Shown here one piece after another: positions 34,012 through 41,642 of a DNA stretch of 64,000 bases. The notes below the pieces were generated by a model. That model was given only the letters and a program-made list of their open reading frames with translations, did not search any database and was not told where the DNA came from. How positions within the stretch are numbered: position 1 is the stretch's first letter; each line of letters starts with the position of its first letter. The stretch is from NCBI RefSeq assembly GCF_965221945.1, contig NZ_OZ244925.1, forward strand, positions 3,224,001-3,288,000. Reading direction: 5' to 3'. The stretch is from Poriferisodalis sp965221945 (lineage in GTDB: Bacteria > Actinomycetota > Acidimicrobiia > Acidimicrobiales > Poriferisodalaceae). A program made the translations under genes and the position numbers.

Positions 34012-34988
34012 TCCGACCGTTCGGCATCGGCGCAGCAGGTCCGCACGTACGAGACCTCCAGCACCGGCTGAACGCGACGGGCCATTGGCATGGCCCCATC
34101 ACCGGAACATTCGATTCGGCGACCGCCGCGGCCGTCAAGGCATTCCAGGTTCAGCGCTCCATCGATATCGACGGCATCTGCGGTCCTGAGACGTGGTCAC
34201 TGCTGATCGAGGCAGGTCAGCGGCTCGGAGATCGCCTGCTGTACCTGTGCACCCCGCACCTGCGCGGTGACGACGTTGCTGAAGTGCAGCGCATGCTCAG
34301 CACACTGGGTTTCACAGTCGGGCGGATCGATGGAATCTGGGGCCCACTGACCGCTGCAGCGCTTGCGGACTTCCAGCTCAACATGGGTCTCGGAGGCGAC
34401 AGCGTCTGCGGCGGGCAGACCTTGCAGACGCTGCAACGGTTGGTGCGTCCGCTCGGCGACGCGTCGGTCGTAGCGCATATCACTGAGACCCAGCGCCTGG
34501 AGTCCGGCGGCGGCCAGCTGGCGGGACGTCGCATCGCTGTGGGAGAAGCCGGCGGACTCGAACCGGTCACGGCGTCGGTGAGGCGCGAAATCGGTCGCAA
34601 CGGCGCCGAGGTGCTGACCGTTCACCATCCCGACTGGTCGGCGCAAGCCGCGCAGGTCAACCGGTTCGGTGCAGCTGTCTACATCGGTTTCGAAGTGAAG
34701 CCTGCGGCTCCCTCGATCAGCTTCTTCCAGGGTCGTCACTTTGTGAGCCGCGCAGGTCAGAAACTCGCTGCTGACATCGCGCACAGGCTCGAACCAATGT
34801 TCGGTGCCATCCCGACCAACGGCATGGGCCTCCCGATGCTGCGTGAGAGTGCCATGCCAGCAGTGCTGTGCAGGTTCGAGCGGATTGACGTCTTGCTCGA
34901 GCGAAACCGGGAGGTTGCCGACGTCGTTACTCAGTCGACTCGCGACCTGCTCGCCGACTTGCACGTCGCCGAGGCGTCACGCGAGTAG
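34008..34988 (+). CDS. CwlM-like peptidoglycan-binding pseudo-amidase, CTG start
   Basis: A 326-residue protein without signal peptide: two peptidoglycan-binding domains (about 8-75, containing FDSATAAAVKAFQVQ, and 85-150, containing DGIWGPLTAAALADFQ) and an amidase_3-like domain (about 170-320). Zinc and catalytic positions look lost: VGEAGG (178-183) replaces DPGHGG, YIGFEV (225-230) replaces the IxxHxN strand, and the PAVLVExG Glu is in a CRFER stretch. Mycobacterial CwlM, encoded in the same place after trxA, is a cytoplasmic non-enzymatic activator of MurA under PknB control. The frame is open from a TGA at about 33990 with no ATG, GTG or TTG until codon 90, so CTG 34008 overlapping the trxA stop is the likeliest start. 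Confidence 0.82.
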   Translation: MIRPFGIGAAGPHVRDLQHRLNATGHWHGPITGTFDSATAAAVKAFQVQRSIDIDGICGPETWSLLIEAGQRLGDRLLYLCTPHLRGDDVAEVQRMLSTLGFTVGRIDGIWGPLTAAALADFQLNMGLGGDSVCGGQTLQTLQRLVRPLGDASVVAHITETQRLESGGGQLAGRRIAVGEAGGLEPVTASVRREIGRNGAEVLTVHHPDWSAQAAQVNRFGAAVYIGFEVKPAAPSISFFQGRHFVSRAGQKLAADIAHRLEPMFGAIPTNGMGLPMLRESAMPAVLCRFERIDVLLERNREVADVVTQSTRDLLADLHVAEASRE

Positions 34989-35002
34989 CCCCTTGTCCCC
35001 AG

Positions 35003-35025
35003 GTTGTCCACAGTTAGTGGACAAC
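35003..35025. repeat. Perfect inverted repeat containing DnaA boxes
   Basis: GTTGTCCAC-AGTTA-GTGGACAAC is a perfect 9-base inverted repeat with a 5-base loop. It contains TTGTCCACA (35004-35012, perfect actinobacterial DnaA box) and the opposed AGTGGACAA (35016-35024, one mismatch). It lies between the convergent CwlM-like and parB genes, so it could act as a bidirectional hairpin terminator, a DnaA site, or both; no T-run follows. Confidence 0.65.
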
Positions 35026-35101
35026 AAGTTCAGATTGAGGCTACGAATCTGGGTGAGAGCGCCCGTCCGACCTGAAGTCTGAACTCGGCGACCCGGATCA
35101 C

Positions 35102-36007
35102 TCAACTTTCGAGCGATACTTGAAGGTTGTCGCTCATCGCCTCGTAGAGCCGGGCAAGATCGGTCAAATCAGCGAATCTGATGACAATCTGACCCCCTCG
35201 GCGCCCAAGTTGGACCTCGACAGAGGTTGCCAAGGCGACGGACAGGGCAGTCTCGACCTCCAGCACCGCGGCTGGGCGGTCGGCGCCGGCTGCGGGCTCC
35301 GGTTCGGCGGCTTCTGCGGCTGGCGGCTCCGGCGAGGATTCAGATTCAGGCGCCGTGCTGAGGGATCGGACCGCTTCCTCGACGGTGCGCACCGACCAGC
35401 CCTCATCCACCGCTCGCTCTGCCAACAGCTCGAGATCGATTGGATCGTCGCAGCCCAGCAACGCTCGGGCGTGGCCAGCTGAGAGCTCGCCGTCCAGGAG
35501 GTAGCGCTGCACGGTCACCGGCAAGGACAGGAGCCGGAGCGAGTTGGTGACTGCTGCTCGGCTGCGGCCCATGCGACGGCCGAGCTCGTCGTGAGTGACC
35601 CCGAAATCATCGATGAGCTGCCGGTACGCAGCCGCCTCTTCCAAGGGATTGAGATCTGCCCGGTGGACGTTCTCAATCAGGGCATGAGTCAGGCTGGTCT
35701 CGTCGTCGGCAGCTCGTATGACAACCGGAATGGTGTCCAAGCCTGCGCTGCGCGCTGCTCGCCAGCGGCGTTCGCCCGCGATGATCTCGAAGCGTCCGAC
35801 GATGCCGGTCTCTCGCACGACGATCGGCTGGAGAACCCCAATCTGACGAATCGAGTCCGAGAGCGCCTCGAGGGACGCAGCTTCAAAATGCTGCCGGGGC
35901 TGCAGGGGATTGACTTCGACAGCCGAGAGCGGAACCTCGCGGTACACCGACTGTCCGGTCGGAATCAGCGCGCCGAGCCCTCGTCCAAGTCCTCGCTGGG
36001 CGTTCAT
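35102..36007 (-). CDS. parB: Chromosome partitioning protein ParB
   Basis: CTP-dependent DNA clamp that loads at parS. The 301-residue protein has GLGRGLGALIP at the N-terminus, the CTPase motifs QPIVVRE and AGERRWRAARSAGL, ENVHRADLNPLEEA, a helix-turn-helix (DELGRRMGRSRAAVTNSLRL), a Glu/Pro/Ala linker and a C-terminal dimerisation domain. The ATG overlaps the parA stop by four bases. Confidence 0.95.
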   Translation of the reverse strand: MNAQRGLGRGLGALIPTGQSVYREVPLSAVEVNPLQPRQHFEAASLEALSDSIRQIGVLQPIVVRETGIVGRFEIIAGERRWRAARSAGLDTIPVVIRAADDETSLTHALIENVHRADLNPLEEAAAYRQLIDDFGVTHDELGRRMGRSRAAVTNSLRLLSLPVTVQRYLLDGELSAGHARALLGCDDPIDLELLAERAVDEGWSVRTVEEAVRSLSTAPESESSPEPPAAEAAEPEPAAGADRPAAVLEVETALSVALATSVEVQLGRRGGQIVIRFADLTDLARLYEAMSDNLQVSLES

Positions 36008-36873
36008 GTCGGCGCTCCTTCGGCGATTCGATACTGCTCGGTGACCTCTCTCTGATCACCGAGTCCATCGGCATGCCCGTCACCAGCACGGTCCGCTGCA
36101 GCTTGGTGAGGGTCGCCGCGTTCATGGATCTCTCGGGCAAGTTCCTGGTAGGCAATGGCGCCTCGGCTATTGGGTGCGTACACCGTCACCGGTTGCCCGA
36201 CACTCGGGGCTTCCGACAAGCGCACCGTCCGAGGGACGACAACCCGGCACACTCGGTCCCCGAAGTGCCGGCGAACGTCGGAGACCACCTCTGCAGCGAG
36301 TCGCGTTCGAGCGTCGTACATGACCATGACGATGGCACTGATGACGAGGGCCGAGTTCAGTCCTTCCCGCACCATTTCCACGTTGTGGAGCAGCTGACCG
36401 AGTCCCTCGAGCGCGTAGTACTCGCACTGGACCGGCACCAGGATTTCGGTGGCCGCGCTCAACGCGTTGACGGTCAACAGTCCGAGCGACGGCGGGCAGT
36501 CGATGAAGATGTAGTCGTAGTCGTCGGCAACCGGCGCGAGTGCGTGCCGAAGCTTCAACTCGCGACTGAATGCTGAGACGAGTTCGATCTCCGCGCCAGA
36601 CATCTCCAAGCGTGCCGGTGCTACTTCGAAGCCGTCAATTCCGGTGGGCCGGATGCACTCAGTGAGTTCTGCTGCACCAAGAAGGACCTGGTACATCGAG
36701 ATTTCGAACACGCGTGGATCGATGCCTGCACCGGTAGCCGCATTTCCCTGCGGATCCATGTCGACGAGCAGTGTGTTGTGACCAAGGTCGGCGAGTGCTG
36801 CGCACAAGTTGACCGCCGTGGTGGTCTTGCCAACGCCGCCCTTTTGGTTCGCCACCGCAATGATCCGACCCAT
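36004..36873 (-). CDS. parA: Chromosome partitioning ATPase ParA
   Basis: Deviant Walker-type ATPase: MGRIIAVANQKGGVGKTTTA, VDMDPQGNAATGAG, YIFIDCPPSLGLLTVNAL. A further 30-residue hydrophilic C-terminal tail follows the last helix. GGAG six bases before ATG 36873 decides for it over TTG 36894. It drives segregation of ParB-parS complexes; parS lies just upstream. Confidence 0.95.
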   Translation of the reverse strand: MGRIIAVANQKGGVGKTTTAVNLCAALADLGHNTLLVDMDPQGNAATGAGIDPRVFEISMYQVLLGAAELTECIRPTGIDGFEVAPARLEMSGAEIELVSAFSRELKLRHALAPVADDYDYIFIDCPPSLGLLTVNALSAATEILVPVQCEYYALEGLGQLLHNVEMVREGLNSALVISAIVMVMYDARTRLAAEVVSDVRRHFGDRVCRVVVPRTVRLSEAPSVGQPVTVYAPNSRGAIAYQELAREIHERGDPHQAAADRAGDGHADGLGDQREVTEQYRIAEGAPT

Positions 36874-36947
36874 TCGGTCTCCATCCGCCGACAATCGGAG
36901 TTCAGGGTACGCCAGTTGGCCCCATTCGCAAGGGCTGAGGTCGGCAA

Positions 36948-36963
36948 TGTTTCACGTGAAACG
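36948..36963. promoter_or_regulatory. parS-like centromere site
   Basis: TGTTTCACGTGAAACG matches the universal parS palindrome TGTTTCACGTGAAACA at 15 of 16 positions. It lies between the divergent parA and rsmG genes, 75 bases from the parA start. It is the only copy I found in the window. Confidence 0.9.
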
Positions 36964-37064
36964 TCCCAGGGGCCCGAGCGACCCGCGAGCGCAGCGAACA
37001 AGAGCGGGAAACGAACGGTGCCGCAGCGAGATGCCTCACAGATTCACGCAACCTCCGAAGTACC

Positions 37065-37697
37065 GTGACTCTTGTCATGGCACCAGTCGATGAACGCCTC
37101 CTCAGCATCCTTGTTCGCAGCCAGGACCAGGGCTTCCTCGGCCCGGGTGATCTCTTCACGCATGTGGAACATGCGAGAGCGCACGCAGAAGCAGCTCAAC
37201 CCGAGCTTGGTCAACGCTGGTGCGATCTGGGAACCGGTGGGGGAGTGCCCGGCCTACTGATGGCTCTGGAGCAACCCGGCGTCGAATTCGTACTGCTGGA
37301 TCGCTCACAGAGCCGCATCGACTTCCTCGACACGGTAATTGGCGACCTCGATATAGGTGATCGGGTCACCCTCGCACTCGGGGACGCCGCAGAACTGGCC
37401 CATCGTCCCGAGCACCGTTATGCCTATGACGGTGTGGTGAGCAGGGCTTTCGGTCCCCCAGCTGCGGTTGCGGAGTGCAGCGTGGGCCTGCTGCGTCCCG
37501 GGGGCAGGCTTGTCGTCAGCGAGCCGCCCAACAGCAACGATCAGCGTTGGCCGGCCGAACCCCTTGCCCAACTCGGGTTGTACTTCGTGCGGCATACCAG
37601 CACGACGCCCGCATTCGCCGTGATGGAACGCCAGTCTTTGCCGAACCCGACGTATCCCCGGACGTGGAAGCAGATCCGGAAGCGGCCGCTCTTCTGA
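37065..37697 (+). CDS. rsmG: 16S rRNA (guanine-N7) methyltransferase RsmG
   Basis: SAM-dependent methyltransferase that modifies G527 of 16S rRNA. A 210-residue protein with motif I CDLGTGGGVPGLLMAL, LLDRSQSRIDFLD, and VVSRAFGPPAAVAEC. GTG 37065 or ATG 37077 may start it. In most actinobacteria rsmG lies in the same direction as jag and parA; here it is inverted, divergent from parA and convergent with the KH-R3H gene. Confidence 0.93.
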   Translation: MTLVMAPVDERLLSILVRSQDQGFLGPGDLFTHVEHARAHAEAAQPELGQRWCDLGTGGGVPGLLMALEQPGVEFVLLDRSQSRIDFLDTVIGDLDIGDRVTLALGDAAELAHRPEHRYAYDGVVSRAFGPPAAVAECSVGLLRPGGRLVVSEPPNSNDQRWPAEPLAQLGLYFVRHTSTTPAFAVMERQSLPNPTYPRTWKQIRKRPLF

Positions 37698-37724
37698 TTG
37701 GTGAGCGCCGATTGGTGAGCGCGA

Positions 37725-38225
37725 TTACTCCGCGTCGCTCGAACTGGTGGGTACCAGCACGACGCGCCGCCTCGGCTCGTCGCCCACCGAAATGGTGTCG
37801 ACGCCGGGGATCTCATTGACGGTGTCGTGAACGACCTTGCGATCGGCCGCGTTCATGGGCTCGAGTCCGCGCTCAGTGCCAGCCTCCGCCACAGCTCCGG
37901 CGAGCTCACGAACGTACGCCTCGAGCGCTTCGCGGCGCCGCTGGCGGTAGCCGCCCACATCAACCCTCACCCGGGCCCGGCGCTCGCCTGGCAGCCGGCG
38001 CTGGAGCATGGTCTTGGCGACTTCCTGCAGCGCGACCACATGGCGCCCTCGTGGGCCGATGAGCAGTCCCAACGACTCATTCGAACCTTCGAGATTGATC
38101 TCGAAGCTGTCGTCATCCGCCGCAACTGGCACTGCGGTGGCATCGATACCGAAGGCGTTGACCAAGCCATCCAGGAACTCCTGCACCATGACTTGTTGTT
38201 CTGTTGTCGTTGTCTCGACTGTCAT
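37725..38225 (-). CDS. jag: KH-R3H RNA-binding protein (Jag/KhpB C-terminal part)
   Basis: A 166-residue protein with a KH-like domain (about 38-92, LGLLIGPRGRHVVALQEV) and an R3H domain (about 100-160, with MNAADRKVVHDTVNEIPG and an EPRRRVVLVP end). Jag/KhpB/EloR proteins bind RNA and affect cell elongation in Firmicutes. AGAGGAG stands before ATG 38225. The Jag_N domain that precedes these domains in many bacteria is encoded separately at 41643-42011, on the other side of the Rieske/P450 insertion. Mycobacterial Jag also lacks Jag_N, so a protein without it can be complete. Confidence 0.92.
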   Translation of the reverse strand: MTVETTTTEQQVMVQEFLDGLVNAFGIDATAVPVAADDDSFEINLEGSNESLGLLIGPRGRHVVALQEVAKTMLQRRLPGERRARVRVDVGGYRQRRREALEAYVRELAGAVAEAGTERGLEPMNAADRKVVHDTVNEIPGVDTISVGDEPRRRVVLVPTSSSDAE

Positions 38226-38346
38226 CTTCGTCTCCTCTGGTGGGGCCCTCGACATCTGGCCCGATGCACTGCTGGCGTGCTTGCTCGCGGGCGCTTCGCT
38301 GGAATCGTTGTCGCGCCCTCAGGAACGCTCAGCCTACGGGCACGCG

Positions 38347-39429
38347 TCAGCGAGCCGTCGACTCACACTGGCGCAGATCGGGGTAGAACTGGGCGCAGTA
38401 CGCCCGGTACTTCATCACCTCGCCGTCAGAACGAGCGAGCTTCGGGCGCGGCACGTACTGCTTGCGGCTCCAGACGACGACATCCTGATGCACGTCCTGG
38501 ATCTGCAGGTCCGCAACGAACTTATTCATGATGGGGGCGCGCATTCGCCGTGGCAGGAATCCCAAGCCGGCAATTCGTCGCTTCGGGCTGCGAATCTCAC
38601 GCACCTGCGAGATGATCGACATGTCGATCAGCGTGCCGTCCACAGGCGTGGCCAACACCCACAGTCGTGCATCTATGCCGATGGAGAGCTCCTGGAACTC
38701 CACATACGAGTAGCCCAGGCCAGTGACCCGCGCAATGGCTGTTACCTCGAGGTTGAGTCTCGCAATCTTGGCGATCTTGCGGGTGGTCGAGAAGCCGAAA
38801 CGGCTCTCGAGGTACGGACCGTCGATCGACACCGGTATCTCGTTCGTTACATTGCCGTAGCCGTGGACATAGCTCAGGTGGGCGATGTCCACCGAGTTCT
38901 CGCTCGTCTCCTGGGGATGACCCGGAAAACGCACTGTCCGGATTTGGATGTTGCTCCACTCACCTGCATCCGACGGCTCGGCGGGGAGGTGCCATTGCGG
39001 GGGACGTCCGTCCATCCCCCACCAGGCGAAGACCAACCCCCCCCCCCCCTTGAACTCCCGAGTCTCGAAGACACGTAGCCGCGTGGATCGAGCGGGAGCC
39101 GCAGATGGGGTAACGACGCACTGCCCGTCTGCGTCGTACTGAAAACCATGGAAGGGACACACGAGCCGGCCATCGACCACACGTCCCCCTGCAGCTGGAC
39201 CCAGTTGCGATCCAAGATGGGGGCACACCGACTTGGCCACGCTGATACGGCCGCTCTCGTCGCACCAGATGACGATGTTCTGGCCCATCCACGTCTGCTC
39301 GACGAGCTTCGACTTCTCCACCGCTTGCCGCGTGGTAAGGAAGTACCAACCCTCGGGAAACGGTGGAAGCGAACTAATGTTCGCTAGCTCGCGGGCTCCG
39401 GTCGGCACAACTCCATACTCCTCGCCCAT
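38347..39429 (-). CDS. Rieske non-heme iron oxygenase (KshA/DAF-36-like)
   Basis: A 360-residue Rieske oxygenase. The Rieske centre is CPHLGSQLG and CPFHGFQYDADG (CxH and CxxH), after the start WYFLTTRQAVEKSKLVE; the mononuclear iron site is ENSVDIAHLSYVHG with Asp and two His. The overall plan, one Rieske domain and a diverged catalytic domain, is close to KshA, cholesterol 7-desaturase and similar oxygenases acting on bulky lipids. No signal peptide is seen, and no ferredoxin or reductase gene is adjacent. A 13-G tract codes for four glycines in EFKGGGGLVFAWWG. The gene is divergent from the GPP34-P450 gene and 121 bases upstream of the KH-R3H gene on the same strand. Confidence 0.88.
   Translation of the reverse strand: MGEEYGVVPTGARELANISSLPPFPEGWYFLTTRQAVEKSKLVEQTWMGQNIVIWCDESGRISVAKSVCPHLGSQLGPAAGGRVVDGRLVCPFHGFQYDADGQCVVTPSAAPARSTRLRVFETREFKGGGGLVFAWWGMDGRPPQWHLPAEPSDAGEWSNIQIRTVRFPGHPQETSENSVDIAHLSYVHGYGNVTNEIPVSIDGPYLESRFGFSTTRKIAKIARLNLEVTAIARVTGLGYSYVEFQELSIGIDARLWVLATPVDGTLIDMSIISQVREIRSPKRRIAGLGFLPRRMRAPIMNKFVADLQIQDVHQDVVVWSRKQYVPRPKLARSDGEVMKYRAYCAQFYPDLRQCESTAR
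39037..39049. repeat. 13-base C/G homopolymer inside the Rieske gene
   Basis: Thirteen consecutive C on the plus strand (G on the coding strand) in the first half of the Rieske oxygenase gene. With 13 the frame is intact; one base more or less would truncate the protein. Such tracts are typical of slipped-strand phase variation and are also a common source of sequencing error. Confidence 0.9.
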
Positions 39430-39579
39430 CTCGACGCTCGCCGATTTCCTCAGTAGCTATGGGCTCGGGCAGGATAACTGGCGCGCTATCACCACTGGAG
39501 CACAAGGTTCTATACTTACCGACGTCATAACAAACGCACGTACCACAGATTACCCCCAATCACCCACGGGAAACGCAAC
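39430..39579. promoter_or_regulatory. Divergent promoter region between Rieske and GPP34-P450 genes
   Basis: A 150-base region, richer in A+T than most of the window, separates the two divergent starts. TATACT at 39512-39517 in a suitable place for the P450 gene and TATAGA on the opposite strand over the same bases are the only promoter-like hexamers I see; no clear minus 35 boxes and no strong palindrome. A shared region would allow joint control of both oxygenases. Confidence 0.4.
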
Positions 39580-41613
39580 GTGACGATCCACTCCACCGAG
39601 GCTGCCGCGACGCGAACGCTCAGCCTCCCCGAAGAGCTCATCTTGATGCTCCTCAACGAGGAAAGTGGTTACTTCCATCAGGTTCCCGGCTGGAACTTGA
39701 ACTGTGCAGTTGCGGGCGCTGCGCTCGCCGAACTCTCCCTGCAAGCCCGAGTCGACACGGACATGGTTCATTTGATCCTGTTGGACAAGACACCCACCGG
39801 TGATCCGGTGTCGGATTTCGCGTTGCAACAGATCAGCGCCGAACCTGACCTAAAGAACGCCCAGTATTGGATCGAGCGGCTGGCGCCTCATGCGGAAATG
39901 ATGATCGACCTGACATTGGATCGATTGACCAGTGCTGGCATTCTCGAACATCACGACGGCAACTTCTGGACACTCTCTCCAGCTGCCCGGCACAGCGAGC
40001 ACCTCGGCATGAGTGGTGAGGACACCGCCGCGCAGTTCATCAAGACACGTATCGGAAAGGCAATCTTCAGCGCCGCCATCCCGAGTCCACGAGATGTCAT
40101 CATCATCGGTCTCGCGAGTACGTGCGATGTTCTGCGGTTCATATTTGACATCGATGATGCAGCTGAAGATCGCATCCGCCTCCTTTGCCAGATGGACTTG
40201 ATTGGTCAGGCCATCGCCAATGCGGTCGAGCACAATCTCGCTGGCCCTCTACTGCGACAAGCCGCCTTCACAAAGTCAATTCCCGTAGTTCCGTTGCGTC
40301 GGTTGCTGTTTAACCGGAATGCCCTGCGCGGGAATCTACCGGCATTTTTTGCTGATCTCACAAAACTCCTCGGTCCTGTCATGGCAATCAAACCGCCTGT
40401 TGGCAAACCAGTTATGTACGTTCTGGCAGGTGCTACGACGAACCGATGGGTCCATCGTTACGGTCGAATGTACCTGCGTTCAAGTGACTATTTCCGCCAT
40501 CTGGAGACTGCGTATCATGCCGCAGGCCTCTTACCCTCGTTGGATGGTGCCGAACATTTTCGAATGCGAAAAGTCATGCGGTCCAGCTATTCCCGGGCAA
40601 TACTTGAGCAGCAGCTGGATAGTGTGTACCAGCGCGCAAGAGCACACATAGCAGGTTGGAACGAAGGAGACAAGTTCCGGTTGGTGCACATGTGTCATCG
40701 CTATATCAATGCGCAGCTCTCACCTTTGTTCGTCAACATCGACTCCCAAGACGTCATCGACGATTTGATCGCGTACAAGCAACGCGCCCTGAACACCCAT
40801 GTTGCGCGGGTGATGCCCAAGTTCCTGCTTCACACACCATCGATGAAACGGAAAGCAAGATCCATCGATGTGATCCTCGATCGGATTCAGCTTTCCCACA
40901 CTTCTACCCAGCGGGCAGGCTGCCCGCGGGACCATGCCGACGATTTGCTCAGTCTTCATGAGAGCGATCCAGTATTTCTGCCAGAATCCAACCTCAGATT
41001 TGCATTGTCAGCCCCCATGCTCGCCTCAATGTACGTCGGCGACCAGCTGAGCTTTATCTTGCACGCTTTGATCCGGCAGCCTGACACGTATCGTCGCATC
41101 CAAACGGAGGCTGCCGCTGTATTCAAGAACAGTGAACCCCAGTGGGATCTCCTCAACTCGGATCAAGTTGACGTCACGACACGTTTTATCAAGGAATGCA
41201 TCCGCCTGTATCCGACGATTCCCGGGTCGATTCGCACGGTGATGAATTCCTGCGTTGTGGGAGACCACGAACTTCCCGTTGGCGCACGGGTCTTCATTGC
41301 CGCTACGGCAGCGCACTATATGGACGATGTCTTTCCCGACCCTCACAGGTTCGATATCGATCGCTACCTGCCTGCGCGCGGTGAGCACCGTTCGCCGGGC
41401 TACGCCCCATTCGGACTGGGTACGCATAGCTGCCTTGGTTCACGACTAGTAGAACTGCAGCTCACTTTGAGCGTACTCATGCTAGCTCATTACTTCACAT
41501 TTGAGTTAAGGAGGCCTGATCGCCAGCTGAAGATCAGTCCCTTCCCATCAATGTCACCGAAAGCCCGACTCAAGATAGCCATCAGAGAGCAGAGACACGA
41601 GCTGGCCGTCTGA
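39580..41613 (+). CDS. GPP34 (GOLPH3-like) domain fused to cytochrome P450
   Basis: A 677-residue fusion. Residues about 12-225 match the GPP34/GOLPH3 family: LSLPEELILMLLNEESGYF, ALAELSLQARVDTD, LDRLTSAGILEHHDG and the PSPRDVIIIGLASTCDVLRF region. Residues about 265-670 are a P450: HFRMRKVMRSSYSR (C-helix region), the ExxR pair in KECIRLYP (Glu539, Arg542), and the heme loop FGLGTHSCLGSRL with Cys618. The I-helix oxygen-activating motif is replaced by SMYVGDQLSFIL. Eukaryotic GOLPH3 binds PI4P at membranes; the bacterial domain's ligand is unknown, but a membrane tether for the P450 is plausible. GTG 39580 is the start, with only a weak GGGAA before it. The gene is visibly less GC-rich than the neighbours and has many A- or T-ending codons, which suggests transfer. 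Confidence 0.87.
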   Translation: MTIHSTEAAATRTLSLPEELILMLLNEESGYFHQVPGWNLNCAVAGAALAELSLQARVDTDMVHLILLDKTPTGDPVSDFALQQISAEPDLKNAQYWIERLAPHAEMMIDLTLDRLTSAGILEHHDGNFWTLSPAARHSEHLGMSGEDTAAQFIKTRIGKAIFSAAIPSPRDVIIIGLASTCDVLRFIFDIDDAAEDRIRLLCQMDLIGQAIANAVEHNLAGPLLRQAAFTKSIPVVPLRRLLFNRNALRGNLPAFFADLTKLLGPVMAIKPPVGKPVMYVLAGATTNRWVHRYGRMYLRSSDYFRHLETAYHAAGLLPSLDGAEHFRMRKVMRSSYSRAILEQQLDSVYQRARAHIAGWNEGDKFRLVHMCHRYINAQLSPLFVNIDSQDVIDDLIAYKQRALNTHVARVMPKFLLHTPSMKRKARSIDVILDRIQLSHTSTQRAGCPRDHADDLLSLHESDPVFLPESNLRFALSAPMLASMYVGDQLSFILHALIRQPDTYRRIQTEAAAVFKNSEPQWDLLNSDQVDVTTRFIKECIRLYPTIPGSIRTVMNSCVVGDHELPVGARVFIAATAAHYMDDVFPDPHRFDIDRYLPARGEHRSPGYAPFGLGTHSCLGSRLVELQLTLSVLMLAHYFTFELRRPDRQLKISPFPSMSPKARLKIAIREQRHELAV

Positions 41614-41642
41614 GCGACGTCGGCACCGCAGGCCGGCCGTCG

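Noticed and set aside
34284..34988. CwlM-like gene as a 234-residue protein from ATG 34284
   Set aside because: It would lose a whole peptidoglycan-binding domain that is intact in frame between 34008 and 34284.
38347..41613. Oxygenase pair as a prophage or integrative element
   Set aside because: No integrase, transposase, direct repeats or tRNA target were found around it, so only transfer of unknown mechanism can be proposed.
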